Shown: positions 24,773 to 35,213 of the stretch, piece after piece
How the letters are laid out: each line of letters opens with the position of its first letter
Position numbering within the stretch: the first letter of the stretch is position 1
Assembly: GCA_031425275.1 (NCBI GenBank)
Contig: JANPJA010000124.1
Coordinates: 52,050 to 116,049 of the forward strand
Origin: JAIVGV01 sp031425275
GTDB lineage: Bacteria > Acidobacteriota > Blastocatellia > Pyrinomonadales > Pyrinomonadaceae
DNA length: 64,000 bases
Direction: 5' to 3'
Made by a program: the position numbers and the translations under genes
The notes under the pieces: generated by a model
Told to the model about the DNA's origin: nothing
Databases searched by the model: none
The model's input: only the letters and a program-made list of their open reading frames with translations

Positions 24773-25909
24773 CTACTCGCCGCCCGCCGCGAAGATTCGT
24801 TGGTAGTCGGCGGCGGCGGCCGGGGAGACGCGCGCGAGCCGCAAGTTCTCTTCGACGTGCTCGCGGCGCGACATCCCGACGAGCGCGGTGGTGACGCCGG
24901 GCGTCGAGCGCACGAACTGGATGGCCGTCTGCGCGTCGGTGGCGAGCGAGCCGAGCGGTTCGCGAATCGAACGGGGCAGATCGCGCGCCACGCGGCCCTG
25001 CAAGATCGACGCGCTCGCCACGACCGTCACGCCCAACCCACGCGCGGCTTCGAGCAGCGAGACGCGCGCGCCGTCGTAAGTCTGGTTGTCGAGCGTCAGG
25101 GCTTCGGGCATCCCGAGGTTGAAGGGGAGCTGGACGAAGCGGAAGCGGTGCGAGTCGCCGCCCGCCGCCTCGCGCGCGAGGGCGTGGAGTCGTTCGAGCG
25201 AGTGGGAGCCGCGCTCATCGGCCCCGGCGCGGAAGCCGTTCCACGTCGCCACGCCGTAGAATTTTATCTTGCCATCGTCGGCCGCGCGTTCGAGGCTCTC
25301 GAAGGCGGCGCGCAGTCGCCGCTCGAACTCGTCGCGCGAGACGACGCCCGCTTGCGTCTCCGGGTTGTGGACGTAATAGACATCGATTGATTCGACGCCG
25401 AGGTTGCGTCGCGACTGTTCGAGTTGGTGCGCGAGGTAGCGCGGCGTCATGCAGTGGCTGCCCGCCACGATGTCCGACCAGTCCGCCACCCCCGGCCGGA
25501 CGAAAATCTCTTCGACGTACTGTTGCACGCCGGCCTGACCCGCCGGCGGCTCCGAGTCGAAGGGCAGGTAGCCGCCCTTGGTGCAGACGACCAGTTCGTC
25601 GCGCGCGGCCTCGCCGCCGCCGATCAGTTGCCGGAGGGCCGCGCCGATTGAACGCTCGCTGCGCTGGAAGCGGTAGTTGGACGCCGTGTCGATGACGTTC
25701 GCCCCGAGTTCGACGGCGCGCGCGACCGACTCCGCGTAGGCGCGATCCGTCGCCTCGTCCCAACCGCCGAGGTAAGTTCCGATGCCGACGGACGAGAGCC
25801 AGAGTTCCTGCTCGAAGCGGAAATGATTCTCGGCGATGGACGCGGACGCGCCCACGCGCTCGCGGTAGCGCGCCGTGCCTTCGGTCGTGGCGTGTCCCTT
25901 GATGGGCAT
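24773..25909 (-). CDS. Aldo/keto reductase family protein
   Basis: The start chosen is ATG 25909, which has GAGGAG 11 bases upstream; longer in-frame starts at 25926 and 26002 run into the ribosome site and a repeat element. The product is 378 residues. TIM-barrel landmarks are GIGTYLGGWDEATD, GANVIDTASNYRFQRSERSIG (with the catalytic Asp and Tyr), VCTKGGYLPF, ESIDVYYVHNPE and QFVRSTPGVTTALVGMS at the NADPH-binding end. The substrate is unknown. It follows the divergent spacer with repeat element A and precedes DUF421 on the same strand with a 46-base gap. Confidence 0.88.
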   Translation of the reverse strand: MPIKGHATTEGTARYRERVGASASIAENHFRFEQELWLSSVGIGTYLGGWDEATDRAYAESVARAVELGANVIDTASNYRFQRSERSIGAALRQLIGGGEAARDELVVCTKGGYLPFDSEPPAGQAGVQQYVEEIFVRPGVADWSDIVAGSHCMTPRYLAHQLEQSRRNLGVESIDVYYVHNPETQAGVVSRDEFERRLRAAFESLERAADDGKIKFYGVATWNGFRAGADERGSHSLERLHALAREAAGGDSHRFRFVQLPFNLGMPEALTLDNQTYDGARVSLLEAARGLGVTVVASASILQGRVARDLPRSIREPLGSLATDAQTAIQFVRSTPGVTTALVGMSRREHVEENLRLARVSPAAAADYQRIFAAGGE

Positions 25910-26506
25910 CAAGCTGTGACTCCTCATTGCGATGGCTCGTTTAGATAAAGCCTTGATCAATCTTTCGCCCCGCGAGGGGCGGCGGAGATTAGCCGGTGGC
26001 AAGCGGGCGCGTAAGCCCGCGCCGCCACCGGATTCACGGCGTTAAAAATTCTTGCGCCCCGGAGGGGCGCGGCAATCAATTTAAGAGGCCCACGGCCGGT
26101 CGAATTGTTCACTCCGGCGCCCCTGCCGGGGCGCGGATGATTTTCGCGACGCCGATCCGGTGGCGGCGTGCGCCGGGCGCACTTGCCACCGGCTAATCTC
26201 CGCCGCCCCTCCGGGGCGCAACGCCGCGCGACGTGGTTTCAGCTCGACGCGCACCCGCGCGCAAGAGGAGAAGCGCGGCTTAACATTTTTATCTTGCTTG
26301 AGGAGGTTGAGCGCGGCCTGCATGTCCTTGTTCGCATCCTCCGGTCGGGCGTCTTGTGCCGCATCATACGCGCGGGCGGCGCGCGGCGGCAAGACTGTTT
26401 CCCGGCGGGCCGCGCGGTGTGATAGGTTTGGGGCACGCGGAAAATTTTCGGGAAAGGTCGGCGGCGGCTCGGCGAGCGTCGCGGGCGCGGACGGGTATTT
26501 TAAGAG
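25910..26506. other. Long divergent spacer with repeat element A
   Basis: The spacer separates the aldo/keto reductase (minus) and CysQ-like (plus) genes. Repeat element A fills 25966-26219. The remaining 26220-26506 has no supported gene. A reverse-frame stretch around 26290-26400 reads like part of a helical protein (RPEDANKDMQAALNLLKQ), possibly a remnant. Confidence 0.4.
25966..26219. repeat. Repeat element A, MITE-like palindrome
   Basis: Terminal inverted repeats of about 38 bases: the left end reads CGCCCCGCGAGGGGCGGCGG then AGATTAGCCGGTGGCAAG; the right end (26179-26219) is its near-perfect complement. The interior has GCGCCCCTGCCGGGGCGC palindromes. A second copy with the same ends lies at 36803-37022. 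It encodes no protein, so it would be mobilised in trans if at all. Confidence 0.75.
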
Positions 26507-27433
26507 ATGGGCGCGGGAGACCAAGCAGAGTTGATCAAGCGCGTCGCGCGGGGCGCAGGCGAATCAAGCGGCGCGGAAGCGGCCGCGCTTGCCGCGAGCG
26601 AGTTCGGGCGCGAGTTGAGGATCGGCATCGGGCTGGCGCGCGAGGCCGGCGCGGCGGCTTTGAAGTTTTACGGGGGGCCGCTCCACATCGAGCACAAGAC
26701 TCCGAACGACGACCCCGTGACGCAGGCCGACCACGCGGCCAACGACGCGATCCTCGCGGGGCTGTGGCGCGAGTTTCCCGCTGACGGCATCCTCTCCGAA
26801 GAGACGGTTGACACCGCGCGCCGCTTGAGCCGTTCGCGCGTCTGGGTGATCGACCCGATTGACGGCACTAACGGCTTCATCGCGGGCAACGGCGACTTCG
26901 CCGTCCAGATCGGGCTGGCCGTCGCGGGCGAGGCGGCCGTCGGCGTCGTCTATCTGCCCGCCGCCGACGTGCTCTACTGGGCCGCGCCGCGCGCGGGCGC
27001 GTGGGTGTTGCGCTCCGGCCGCGCGCCGGAACAATTGCGCGTCTCGGACGAAATTGATCCGCGCCGGATGCGTCTGGCCGCGAGCCGCTCCCACCGCAGC
27101 CCGCGCATGGACGAGGTGGTGCGCGCCTTCGGCTTCCGCGAAGAGGTGCGGCGCGGCTCGGTCGGCGTCAAGGTCGGCCTCATCTGCGAGCGGCAGTCCG
27201 ATCTCTACCTCCACCTCTCGCCGCGCACGAAGCAGTGGGACACCTGCGCGCCCGAAGCGATCTTGCGCGAGGCCGGCGGGCGGCTGACAGACCTCTGGGG
27301 CCGGCCCTACCGCTACAACACCGAAACCGTCGCGAACCGCAACGGCGTCGTCGCCTCGAACGGCGCGTCTCATCCCCTCGTCACCGACACGCTCGCCCCG
27401 CTCCTCGCCGGATTCGGCCGCACGCAAGTCTAA
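26507..27433 (+). CDS. CysQ/inositol-monophosphatase-like phosphatase
   Basis: The protein has 308 residues. The Li-sensitive phosphatase metal site is complete: DDPVTQADHAAN, GILSEET, then WVIDPIDGTNGFIAGNGDF (DPIDGTxxF) and the late motif KQWDTCAPEAILREAGG. The WD-T-C-A-P form and the N-terminal layout fit 3'(2'),5'-bisphosphate nucleotidase (CysQ) better than inositol monophosphatase, but the two cannot be separated by eye. CysQ recycles PAP from sulfate assimilation in the cytoplasm. The first 35 residues are an extension beyond the usual start; an internal start near residue 30 is possible. A second family member is at 43099. Confidence 0.85.
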   Translation: MGAGDQAELIKRVARGAGESSGAEAAALAASEFGRELRIGIGLAREAGAAALKFYGGPLHIEHKTPNDDPVTQADHAANDAILAGLWREFPADGILSEETVDTARRLSRSRVWVIDPIDGTNGFIAGNGDFAVQIGLAVAGEAAVGVVYLPAADVLYWAAPRAGAWVLRSGRAPEQLRVSDEIDPRRMRLAASRSHRSPRMDEVVRAFGFREEVRRGSVGVKVGLICERQSDLYLHLSPRTKQWDTCAPEAILREAGGRLTDLWGRPYRYNTETVANRNGVVASNGASHPLVTDTLAPLLAGFGRTQV

Positions 27434-27540
27434 TGAGTAGGCGGTGGGCGGCGGGCAGTGAGCAGGCGGTGCGGCGTGGCTACTCAAGTCGAGCGGCCCC
27501 GCCTTCTTATCACTGCTCACCGCTCACCGCTTACTATCGT
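27434..27540. repeat. GAGCAGG-type inverted repeat
   Basis: GGTGGGCGGCGGGCAGTGAG (27443-27462) faces CACTGCTCACCGCTCACCGC (27512-27531), with units of about seven bases. It lies just downstream of the CysQ-like gene. Confidence 0.55.
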
Positions 27541-27689
27541 CGCCCGCGACTGTTAACGCCTCGCTTCCCGCCCGCGTTAACTGAATTAATCTCGGCTCAA
27601 TTTCCGGGTCGGTGTTAGTATCCACGCGCGCTCGCGTCGGCGCGCGGTGAGACACGCGGCCCGCGTGTGGTAAGGGGAGGGAAAACTCT

Positions 27690-28112
27690 TTGCGACTCTT
27701 CTTGATCGCGCTCGCCTCGGCGCTGGCGGGCACGGCCGCCGCGCTCGTCGTGCTCTATGTTTCGAGTTACGCGCTCGCCGCGCCGGAAGGGCCGAACACG
27801 ACCGACTTGCAGGGCTTCGCGGTGCTCACGTTCGTGCCCGCGTTGCTGCTCTGCCTGCTGCTGTACGCGCCCGCGCTGCTGTGGCTCAGCCGCCGCCGCC
27901 GGAGTTGCGAGCCGCCCGGTTTTTACACGCTCGTCGCGGCCTTCGTCTTGAACGCGCCGGTCTTCGTCGTGCTGCTCGTCGCGCTGTCGCGGGGCGGGAT
28001 GTTCTTCGGGCCGGGCGAGGTGTTGCTCTTCGTCGCGGCTTTCGCGGCGGCGGGCGCGACCTTCGGCCGCTCGTTCGTCTGGTGGTGCCGCCGCAAGACG
28101 CGCGAAGGGTGA
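27690..28112 (+). CDS. Small membrane protein, four TM helices
   Basis: The protein has 140 residues and starts at TTG 27690, supported by GGGGAGGG at 27675-27682. Four hydrophobic helices (about 4-29, 46-68, 79-100, 108-125) are separated by short loops; an Arg-rich cytoplasmic loop (SRRRRS) follows helix two, and the tail is basic. I recognise no family. It precedes the sensor kinase gene on the same strand with an 80-base repeat spacer between them. Confidence 0.65.
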   Translation: MRLFLIALASALAGTAAALVVLYVSSYALAAPEGPNTTDLQGFAVLTFVPALLLCLLLYAPALLWLSRRRRSCEPPGFYTLVAAFVLNAPVFVVLLVALSRGGMFFGPGEVLLFVAAFAAAGATFGRSFVWWCRRKTREG

Positions 28113-28113
28113 T

Positions 28114-28190
28114 CCGATGGCGGATGGCGGATGGCGGATGGCGGATTTAATTCCGAACGATCCGCGATCCGCAATCCGCATCCCGCAATC
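28114..28190. repeat. GATGGCG heptamer inverted repeat
   Basis: GATGGCG repeated from 28116 to 28145 faces the complement CCGCGATCCGCAATCCGCATCC (28161-28182). The right arm ends nine bases before the ATG of the histidine kinase gene, so no Shine-Dalgarno sequence is visible there. Confidence 0.65.
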
Positions 28191-28192
28191 GT

Positions 28193-29713
28193 ATGGGCTT
28201 GCGCGCTAAACTCCTCCTCATCATCGCCGCACTGGGCGCGCTCGCGCTCGCCCTCAATCTACTTCAGTACCGCGCGGGCGCGCTCGCCGTCGAGGACGCG
28301 CTTCGCGCGGACGCGCGCGCGGACGCCGCCGGGCTGGCCGTGCGACTCGAAGCCGAACTCGCGGGCGCGGGCGACGCGGGCGCGGCGGCGGCGGCGGCGC
28401 GGCAGTTGCTCGGCGACTACGCGGGCGCGCTCGAACGACGCGCGGCGTCGCGGGAGGCGGGCGACGCCGCTGCGGCGACGCGGACGGGGCGGCAGTTGAT
28501 CGCCGTCGCCGCGGACGGCCGCGTCGTCTTCCACGCGAACGCCGCGCTCGCCTTCCAACCCGTCGCGCGCGCGATGCCTTACTTCGATCACGTCGGCCGC
28601 GAGATGGCGGTGAACCGCGCCGGCTCTCAGTTCTACGAGAGCCCCGCCGACGGCTCGCGCTGGCTCGCGGCCTACGAGCCGGTCGGGGGGGGCGCGCTGT
28701 CAATCGCCGCCGCGCGCAACTACACGGCGGCGGTCTCGCCGTTGCGGCTCTGGCTCGCGGCCGGCCTCGCGGCGTCCGTCCTCGGCGCGGCCGTCGCGGC
28801 CCTCGCCGTCTTCGTCTTCGTGGGGCGCGCTTCGGGGTTCGTCAGGGCCGTGGCGCGCGCGGCGGCGGGCGTCGCGGGCGGCGATCTCGAACAGCGCATC
28901 GAGGCGCGCGCCGTCGGCGGCGAGACGCGCGCCCTCGCCGAGAGCTTCAACCTGATGACCGACCGTCTGCGCGAGCACATCCGGCGCGAGTCGGAGGCCA
29001 GACAGTTCCAATCGTTCTTCCGGCTCTCGGCCATGCTGACGCACGATCTCAAGAACGCGATCACGGGGCTTGCCATGCTCGTCTCAAACATGGAGCGGCA
29101 GTTCCACCGCGAGGAGTTCCGCGCCGACGCCGTCTCCTCGTTGCGCGACGCGACCGACAAGCTGCGCTCAATCGTCTCGCGCCTGAGCAAGCCGGCGGAC
29201 ACCTTGAGCGGCGAGTACCGCCGCGCGCTCCGCCCCGTCGAACTCACCGCGCTGGTGCGCCGCGTGCTTGAAGGGACGGCCGCCGACAGTTTCCACGAAG
29301 TCGTGATCGATCTGCCCGCCGCGCTTGAGGCGGGCGTTGACCCGGAACGCATCGAGCGCGTCGTCGAGAATTTAATCGTCAACGCGCTCGAAGCGATGGG
29401 CGCACAGCGCGGGCTGCTCTCAATCTCGGCGGGGCGCGAGTCTGAGGGCTGGGTCTTCATGAGCGTCGCGGACACGGGGCCGGGGATGACCGAAGAGTTC
29501 GTCCGCACGCGACTCTTCCGCCCCTTCGCGACGACCAAACGCACAGGCATCGGCCTCGGCCTCTACACCTGCCGCGAGGTGGTCGAAGCGCACGGCGGCC
29601 GCCTCGAAGTCGAGTCGGAACAAGGCGCTGGCACGCGCTTCCGCGTCGTGCTACCATCCGCCCCCATCACACACTCACGCGCCGCCGCGCCCGATGTGCC
29701 GAGATTGGGCTAG
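28193..29713 (+). CDS. Membrane sensor histidine kinase (PrsK-like)
   Basis: The protein has 506 residues. TM1 (about 5-25), a variable extracytoplasmic region with a Cache-like flavour (RQLIAVAADGRVVFHANAA), TM2 (about 183-208), a HAMP region, then HisKA with H284 in LTHDLKN and a HATPase with NLIVNALEAMG, VADTGPGM, TTKRTGIGLGLYTCREVVEAHGG. The DLKN H-box and kinase core resemble PrsK/NtrB-type kinases, partners of sigma-54 regulators. Its evident partner is the NtrC-type regulator at 30307, from which it is now separated by an AT-rich gene. Confidence 0.9.
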   Translation: MGLRAKLLLIIAALGALALALNLLQYRAGALAVEDALRADARADAAGLAVRLEAELAGAGDAGAAAAAARQLLGDYAGALERRAASREAGDAAAATRTGRQLIAVAADGRVVFHANAALAFQPVARAMPYFDHVGREMAVNRAGSQFYESPADGSRWLAAYEPVGGGALSIAAARNYTAAVSPLRLWLAAGLAASVLGAAVAALAVFVFVGRASGFVRAVARAAAGVAGGDLEQRIEARAVGGETRALAESFNLMTDRLREHIRRESEARQFQSFFRLSAMLTHDLKNAITGLAMLVSNMERQFHREEFRADAVSSLRDATDKLRSIVSRLSKPADTLSGEYRRALRPVELTALVRRVLEGTAADSFHEVVIDLPAALEAGVDPERIERVVENLIVNALEAMGAQRGLLSISAGRESEGWVFMSVADTGPGMTEEFVRTRLFRPFATTKRTGIGLGLYTCREVVEAHGGRLEVESEQGAGTRFRVVLPSAPITHSRAAAPDVPRLG

Positions 29714-29761
29714 GCGTACTCCTTACTAAACCAGTCGAAGCCTGTCACCTCTCTTCATCTT

Positions 29762-30306
29762 ATGGAAACTACTGAAAAAGTTGTCGAAGCTTACTGCCGC
29801 TACGTTAAGCAGTGGTTTACTATCCCGAACATCAGATGTGCCGGCCAGTATGAAATCGACTTGCTAGCCGTGGATACTACCGCGCCTCGAATGAAGCGAT
29901 ATCACATCGAATGCGGAGTATCTATCTCAGGAGGTTTCTCGAAACTCACAGCGAGAACATTCTCACGAGATGAGTTGAAGATTCGCGTCAAACAACCAGG
30001 ACAGCGAAGGACAATTGGGTATTTCACAGAGCGCAAATTCGGATTGGCGGAAGTGAAGAAGGAGTTGAGGAAATATGGATTTAAAGAAAGCAACTATTCC
30101 AAAATCATAGTAAGTTGGGGCTGGACGCCTGACGTTGAAAAAGTCGCAAAAGAGGAGGGAGTCGAACTCTGGGACTTTCGGAAACTTCTTCAGGACATTG
30201 CTTCTGCTCATCGTGATCACAAAACGTATTTCACTGATGACACGATCCGAACAATACAGCTTTTTGCTAAGGCAGTGAATGAAACGAACATAGTCTTGAA
30301 GCATCA

Positions 30307-30310
<4 letters not shown>
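29762..30310 (+). CDS. AT-rich nuclease-fold protein inserted between kinase and regulator genes
   Basis: The protein has 182 residues. Base composition is visibly AT-richer than everything around it, with unusual codons (AAA, GAA, ATA), which points to recent acquisition. Residues 25-55 contain YEIDLLAVD...YHIECGVS, a restriction-endonuclease-like beta-hairpin where the ExK position reads E-C-G, so the usual catalytic Lys is missing or displaced. The rest (LKIRVKQPGQRRTIGYFTER, VSWGWTPDVEKVAKEEGVELWDF) alternates strands and helices as in PD-(D/E)xK nucleases. Its stop codon overlaps the regulator start (ATGA at 30307-30310). I know of no specific family. Confidence 0.6.
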
Positions 30311-31710
<1,400 letters not shown>

Positions 31711-32052
31711 AAAGTTGTCCGTGGTCAGTGGTCAGTAGTCAGTTGTTTGTGGCTCACGACTTACGCGCCCGTGAAGATCGTTCAATCTTCATCACCGCTC
31801 AAAACAACTGACTACTGACCACTGACCACTGACCACTGACCACTGACCACTGACCACTGACCACCTCACCTGTCCACAAAAGTTCACACCCACGATCCGC
31901 CCGCTGTTCACACTTGTTCACACGCGGCGCGGAGACGGGCGGCGGCGCGCGGCCGTTTCCGGCCGAAACGTGCCCGGCCGCGCGGGCGTGCGCGGTGGCA
32001 TGGGCGTTGCCATGTAAAAAAGCGGGAAGCACGAGGCGGAAGGAAGTGAAGC
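31711..32052. repeat. Spacer with GTCAGTG heptamer inverted repeat
   Basis: GTCCGTGGTCAGTGGTCAGT (31718-31737) faces a long run of seven or more CCACTGA units (31806-31861). The right arm has more copies than the left. After 31870 the sequence is unique GC-rich leader of the receiver gene; I see no gene in it. Confidence 0.7.
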
Positions 32053-32514
32053 GTGTTTGAAGTTATTGCGAAACGCGAGACGGCTTCGACGGGCGGGCGG
32101 CCGCAGTGGAGGACAGACGCGGTGAAGCCGAAAGTCTTAATCGTCGATGACGACGCGGCCGTGACGCAGCAACTATTCTGGACGCTGTGCGACGAGTTTG
32201 AAGTGACGACGGCCAACGATCTGAGCAGCGCGATCCGGCGGGCGACCATCTACGAGCCCGACCTCGTGATCCTCGACTTGCATTTGCCGCCCGCCCCCGA
32301 CACGCCGGAAGTGGGCCTGCGCATTCTCGATTACATCAAGGGGCACCTGCCGGTGGCGAAAGTCTTCGTCGCGAGCGCGGGCGCCGGCATCGAGGCGCAA
32401 AAAGATTGCGTGAGGCGCGGCGCGGACGCCTTCCTCGCCAAGCCCTTAGAGGTCGAACGGCTGCTCGAACTGCTCCGGCGCGCGGTCGCCGAGACGCGGC
32501 CCGACGCGCTTTAG
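32053..32514 (+). CDS. Stand-alone response regulator receiver domain
   Basis: The protein has 153 residues and starts at GTG 32053, behind GGAAGGAAG (32040-32047). After about 25 N-terminal residues it is a single receiver: VLIVDDDAAV, VILDLHLPPAPDTPEVGL with phospho-acceptor Asp near 74, and the FLAKPLEVERL end. No output domain follows. The DLHLPP string and spacing closely match the receiver of the sigma-54 regulator just upstream, so it is likely a paralogue of that receiver. It may act as a phosphate sink or adaptor for the same kinase. Confidence 0.88.
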   Translation: MFEVIAKRETASTGGRPQWRTDAVKPKVLIVDDDAAVTQQLFWTLCDEFEVTTANDLSSAIRRATIYEPDLVILDLHLPPAPDTPEVGLRILDYIKGHLPVAKVFVASAGAGIEAQKDCVRRGADAFLAKPLEVERLLELLRRAVAETRPDAL

Positions 32515-32647
32515 ATCACACAGTCCACCCCAGCCGCCGCCCGAGACGCTCTTTGAGAGTTTCTACCGAATTCCTCTCGTCCCCTCCATATAACGAGAGG
32601 CTGCCGATGCTCCCCGTGCGGTTTCCCTTCGCCGCCGGCCGGAGCAC

Positions 32648-32704
32648 GAAGCCCCCGCTTCCAAATTGACTCGCCCAGAGTCGCGGGGGCTTCATCTTTT
32701 TTTC
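32648..32704 (+). terminator. Intrinsic terminator after receiver gene
   Basis: GAAGCCCCCGC (32648-32658) pairs with GCGGGGGCTTC (32683-32693) across a 24-base loop, followed by ATCTTTTTTTTC. Confidence 0.7.
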
Positions 32705-32705
32705 G

Positions 32706-32866
32706 ACAGCTCACAGGCGACGGGTGACAGGCGACAGGAAGGTTACCGTAGCGCCGCCGGCAACAAACGCGGTCAACCGGCCGGCGGCGCGCGCGGCCCG
32801 ACTAACCTCCCTGTCACCCGTCGCCTGTGGCCTGTCATTCGTCACCCATCACCTCCCACCTGTCAC
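32706..32866. repeat. GTGACAG heptamer inverted repeat
   Basis: GGCGACGGGTGACAGGCGAC (32717-32736) and neighbours face CCCTGTCACCCGTCGCCTGT (32811-32829) and more CATCACC/CTGTCAC units to 32866. Confidence 0.6.
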
Positions 32867-32883
32867 TTGCTTTTCCTCTCGCG

Positions 32884-32889
32884 TATAAT
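32884..32889 (+). promoter_or_regulatory. Candidate -10 box for the SbcD-like gene
   Basis: Perfect TATAAT within GCGTATAATAG, 80 bases before the gene. At 17-base spacing the -35 would be TGTCAC (32861-32866), a weak match that lies within the repeat arm. Confidence 0.35.
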
Positions 32890-32968
32890 AGTTTCACGGA
32901 AGAAACACGCCGCGCCCGCGTCTTCAGTCGAGTAGGCCGCGCGCGCGTTTTCCGCCGCCGAAGCTGTT

Positions 32969-34333
32969 ATGAAATTCCTCCACATCGCGGACGTTCACCT
33001 CGGCTGCCGCCGCTACAACATCGATGAGCGCACGAAGGATTTCGCGCGCGCGTGGATCGACGTGGTGCGCCACCACGCCGTCGCCAACCGGGTCGATTTC
33101 GTCCTCGTCTGCGGCGACTTCTTCAACTCGCGCAAGGTCGATCCGGAGGCGATGAACCACGCGATGGCCGGCCTCACGCTGCTGCGCGACGCGGGCATCC
33201 CCGTCGTCGCCATCGAGGGCAACCACGACCAGCACGACGCCGTCACCTCGCACAGTTGGATGCGCTCGCTCTCCGCGTGGGGCTACTTCAAGCTCTTAGA
33301 GCCGCAGACCTCCGAGGGTTTTAATCTCGTCGCGTGGGACGAGGAAGGGCGCGCGGGCTCTTACGTCGATATCGCCGGCGCGCGCATCTTCGGCACGCAC
33401 TGGTTCGGGACTTCGACCGACACGGCGATACCCTTGCTCTGCGACGCGCTGCGGCGCGCGCGGGGCGAGGGACTCTTTAACATCCTGATGCTCCACACGG
33501 ACGTGGAGGGCCAGCTCGACCGGCCGAACATCCCCGCCCTCTCCATCGCGCGGATGAAGGAGATGCAGGGCCTCGTCGATTACGTCGCGCTCGGCCACAC
33601 GCACAAGCGTTTCGAGATCGACAACTGGGCCTTCAACCCCGGCTCGCTCGAAGCCTGCTCCATCGACGAGTACCGCGAGGAGCGCGGCGTCTATCTCGTC
33701 GAGGTGGGCGCGGACAAACGGCTCACGGCCACGCACCTGCGCGACTACCGGCAGCGGCCCTTCCAGCGTCTGAACTACGACGTGTCGGGCGTCGAAAGCC
33801 CGGCGGCCGTCCACGCGGGCGTGATGGAAGTCGTCCGCACCGAGGCGCGCGCCCACGACCCCGCGACCGAGGACGAGTCGCGCGCCTCGATCATCGAGAT
33901 CAACCTGCGCGGCCACCTCGGCTTCAAGAACTCCGATCTCGACATCGCCAGGATGCGGGGCGAGACGCGCGAGCTGATGAACGCGCTCCACGTCATGGTG
34001 ACGAACCGCAGCGTCCCCGTGGAGTACGCGGTCGCGGCCGACCTCGACACCGAGGCGACGCGGCAGGTGCGCGAGCGGCGCATCCTCGAAGATTTGATCA
34101 CGCGCGACACGCGCTTCCGCGCCCGCGCCCCGCGCCTCGCCGGTCTCATCCTCGAAGCCAAGCAGGCCGTGCTCAACGACGATCCGCCCGAGCGCGTCCT
34201 CGAACTCATCGAGCACGAAATCGACGCGGAGGCCGCCGCCCCGGACGCGCCCGACGCCGCCGCCGCCTCAGAGGCCGAACTCGTCGCCACGGCCACGGCC
34301 CTTAACGCCCTCGAACGAAACGCCGTTAGCTAG
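32969..34333 (+). CDS. SbcD/Mre11-like DNA repair metallophosphoesterase
   Basis: The protein has 454 residues. All phosphoesterase motifs are in order: IADVHLG (about 6-12), VCGDFFNSRKV, AIEGNHDQHD, LMLHTDVEG and ALGHTHKRFEI, coordinating two metal ions as in Mre11/SbcD nucleases. A C-terminal 150 residues form a capping/extension domain. SbcD normally pairs with the SbcC ATPase to cut DNA hairpins and ends; no sbcC is seen beside it, so it may instead be a YhaO-type lone exonuclease subunit. Hairpin-cutting is notable given the many palindromes in this window. No clear Shine-Dalgarno precedes ATG 32969. Confidence 0.88.
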   Translation: MKFLHIADVHLGCRRYNIDERTKDFARAWIDVVRHHAVANRVDFVLVCGDFFNSRKVDPEAMNHAMAGLTLLRDAGIPVVAIEGNHDQHDAVTSHSWMRSLSAWGYFKLLEPQTSEGFNLVAWDEEGRAGSYVDIAGARIFGTHWFGTSTDTAIPLLCDALRRARGEGLFNILMLHTDVEGQLDRPNIPALSIARMKEMQGLVDYVALGHTHKRFEIDNWAFNPGSLEACSIDEYREERGVYLVEVGADKRLTATHLRDYRQRPFQRLNYDVSGVESPAAVHAGVMEVVRTEARAHDPATEDESRASIIEINLRGHLGFKNSDLDIARMRGETRELMNALHVMVTNRSVPVEYAVAADLDTEATRQVRERRILEDLITRDTRFRARAPRLAGLILEAKQAVLNDDPPERVLELIEHEIDAEAAAPDAPDAAAASEAELVATATALNALERNAVS

Positions 34334-34334
34334 A

Positions 34335-34420
34335 GGTCAGTGGTCAGTGGTCAGTGGTCAGTCGAAACTGATTCCACTGACCACTGACCACTGACCACTG
34401 ACCACTGACCACTGACCTCT
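34335..34420. repeat. GGTCAGT heptamer inverted repeat abutting a start codon
   Basis: GGTCAGTGGTCAGTGGTCAG (34336-34355) and more face CCACTGA units (34376-34416). Only a few bases separate the right arm from ATG 34426. Confidence 0.8.
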
Positions 34421-34425
34421 GCTCC

Positions 34426-35130
34426 ATGTCTGACCCTTTCGCCAAAGTCCGCGGGGTGCGCGAGTTGCCGCTGTTCCCGCTGCCGCTCGTGCTGTTTCCG
34501 GGCGTGCCGCTGCCGCTGCACATCTTCGAGGAGCGTTACCGGCGGCTGCTCGCCGACGCGCGCGCCTCGCACAATTTGTTCGGCCTGCCTTACTTCGACG
34601 GCGCGGGCGCGGGAGACTCGCGCCCGGCGGCCGGTCACGTCGGCTGCGTCGCCGAGATCGTGGACGCGCAGACGCTCCCCGACGGCCGCGCGAACATCCT
34701 GACGGTGGGGCTGGTGCGCTACCGCCTTGAGTCTTACGCGGACGCGGGCGAGCCGTACCTCGTCGGGCGCGTCGAGTTCTTCGCGGACGAGGCGGCCGAG
34801 GGCGAGTCGGTCGCGGAGCGGGCGCGCGAGGTCGCGGGAGTCTTCCGCCGCATCGCGCACGCCGTCAGGACGCTCAACGACGACCGCGCGCCCGTCCCCG
34901 ACCTGCCCGAAGACGATCCGGAAAGGCTCTCGTTCCTCATCGCCGCCGCGATGGAGATGGACGACGAGGCCAAGCAGGCGATGCTTGAGCTGCGCTCGAC
35001 CACGGAGCGACTCGCGCGGCTCGGCCGGCTGCTCGCGGGCGTCGTCGAAGGCTACGAGACGCGCGCCCGCGCCCACGGACTCGCGCGCGGCAACGGCCAC
35101 GGCGGCGGTAAAGTGAAGCTCGACGGGTAG
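34426..35130 (+). CDS. Lon N-terminal-domain (PUA-like) protein
   Basis: The protein has 234 residues. It is a free-standing Lon substrate-binding domain: ELPLFPLPLVLFPGVPLPLHIFEERYRRLLADA (about 13-45), GCVAEIVDAQTLPDGRANI and VGLVRYRL. The later helical part carries the conserved LPEDDPERLSFLIAAAM. There is no AAA+ or protease domain. Such proteins are widespread and may deliver substrates or act as regulators; the function is not established. The start codon directly follows a heptamer repeat arm and lacks a recognisable Shine-Dalgarno. Next is the MoaD-MoaE fusion, 83 bases on. Confidence 0.9.
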   Translation: MSDPFAKVRGVRELPLFPLPLVLFPGVPLPLHIFEERYRRLLADARASHNLFGLPYFDGAGAGDSRPAAGHVGCVAEIVDAQTLPDGRANILTVGLVRYRLESYADAGEPYLVGRVEFFADEAAEGESVAERAREVAGVFRRIAHAVRTLNDDRAPVPDLPEDDPERLSFLIAAAMEMDDEAKQAMLELRSTTERLARLGRLLAGVVEGYETRARAHGLARGNGHGGGKVKLDG

Positions 35131-35213
35131 CGAAGTGGAAGGGTAGCGAAGCGGAAGCCGGACGCGCTGATGAAATTGGCTTCGCCCCAAGTCGGAACCC
35201 TCGGCCCCTCAAC

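Larger units (their letters stand above)
32515..32968. other. Spacer with terminator, repeat and promoter
   Basis: This 454-base stretch holds a terminator (32648-32704), a GTGACAG heptamer inverted repeat (32706-32866) and a TATAAT box (32884-32889). No gene is supported. Confidence 0.6.

Noticed and set aside
26003..26196. Small open frames inside repeat element A
   Set aside because: They arise from the palindromic sequence and differ between the two element copies.
31716..31861. CRISPR array
   Set aside because: Repeats are seven bases without spacers and form inverted arms; there are no cas genes in the window.
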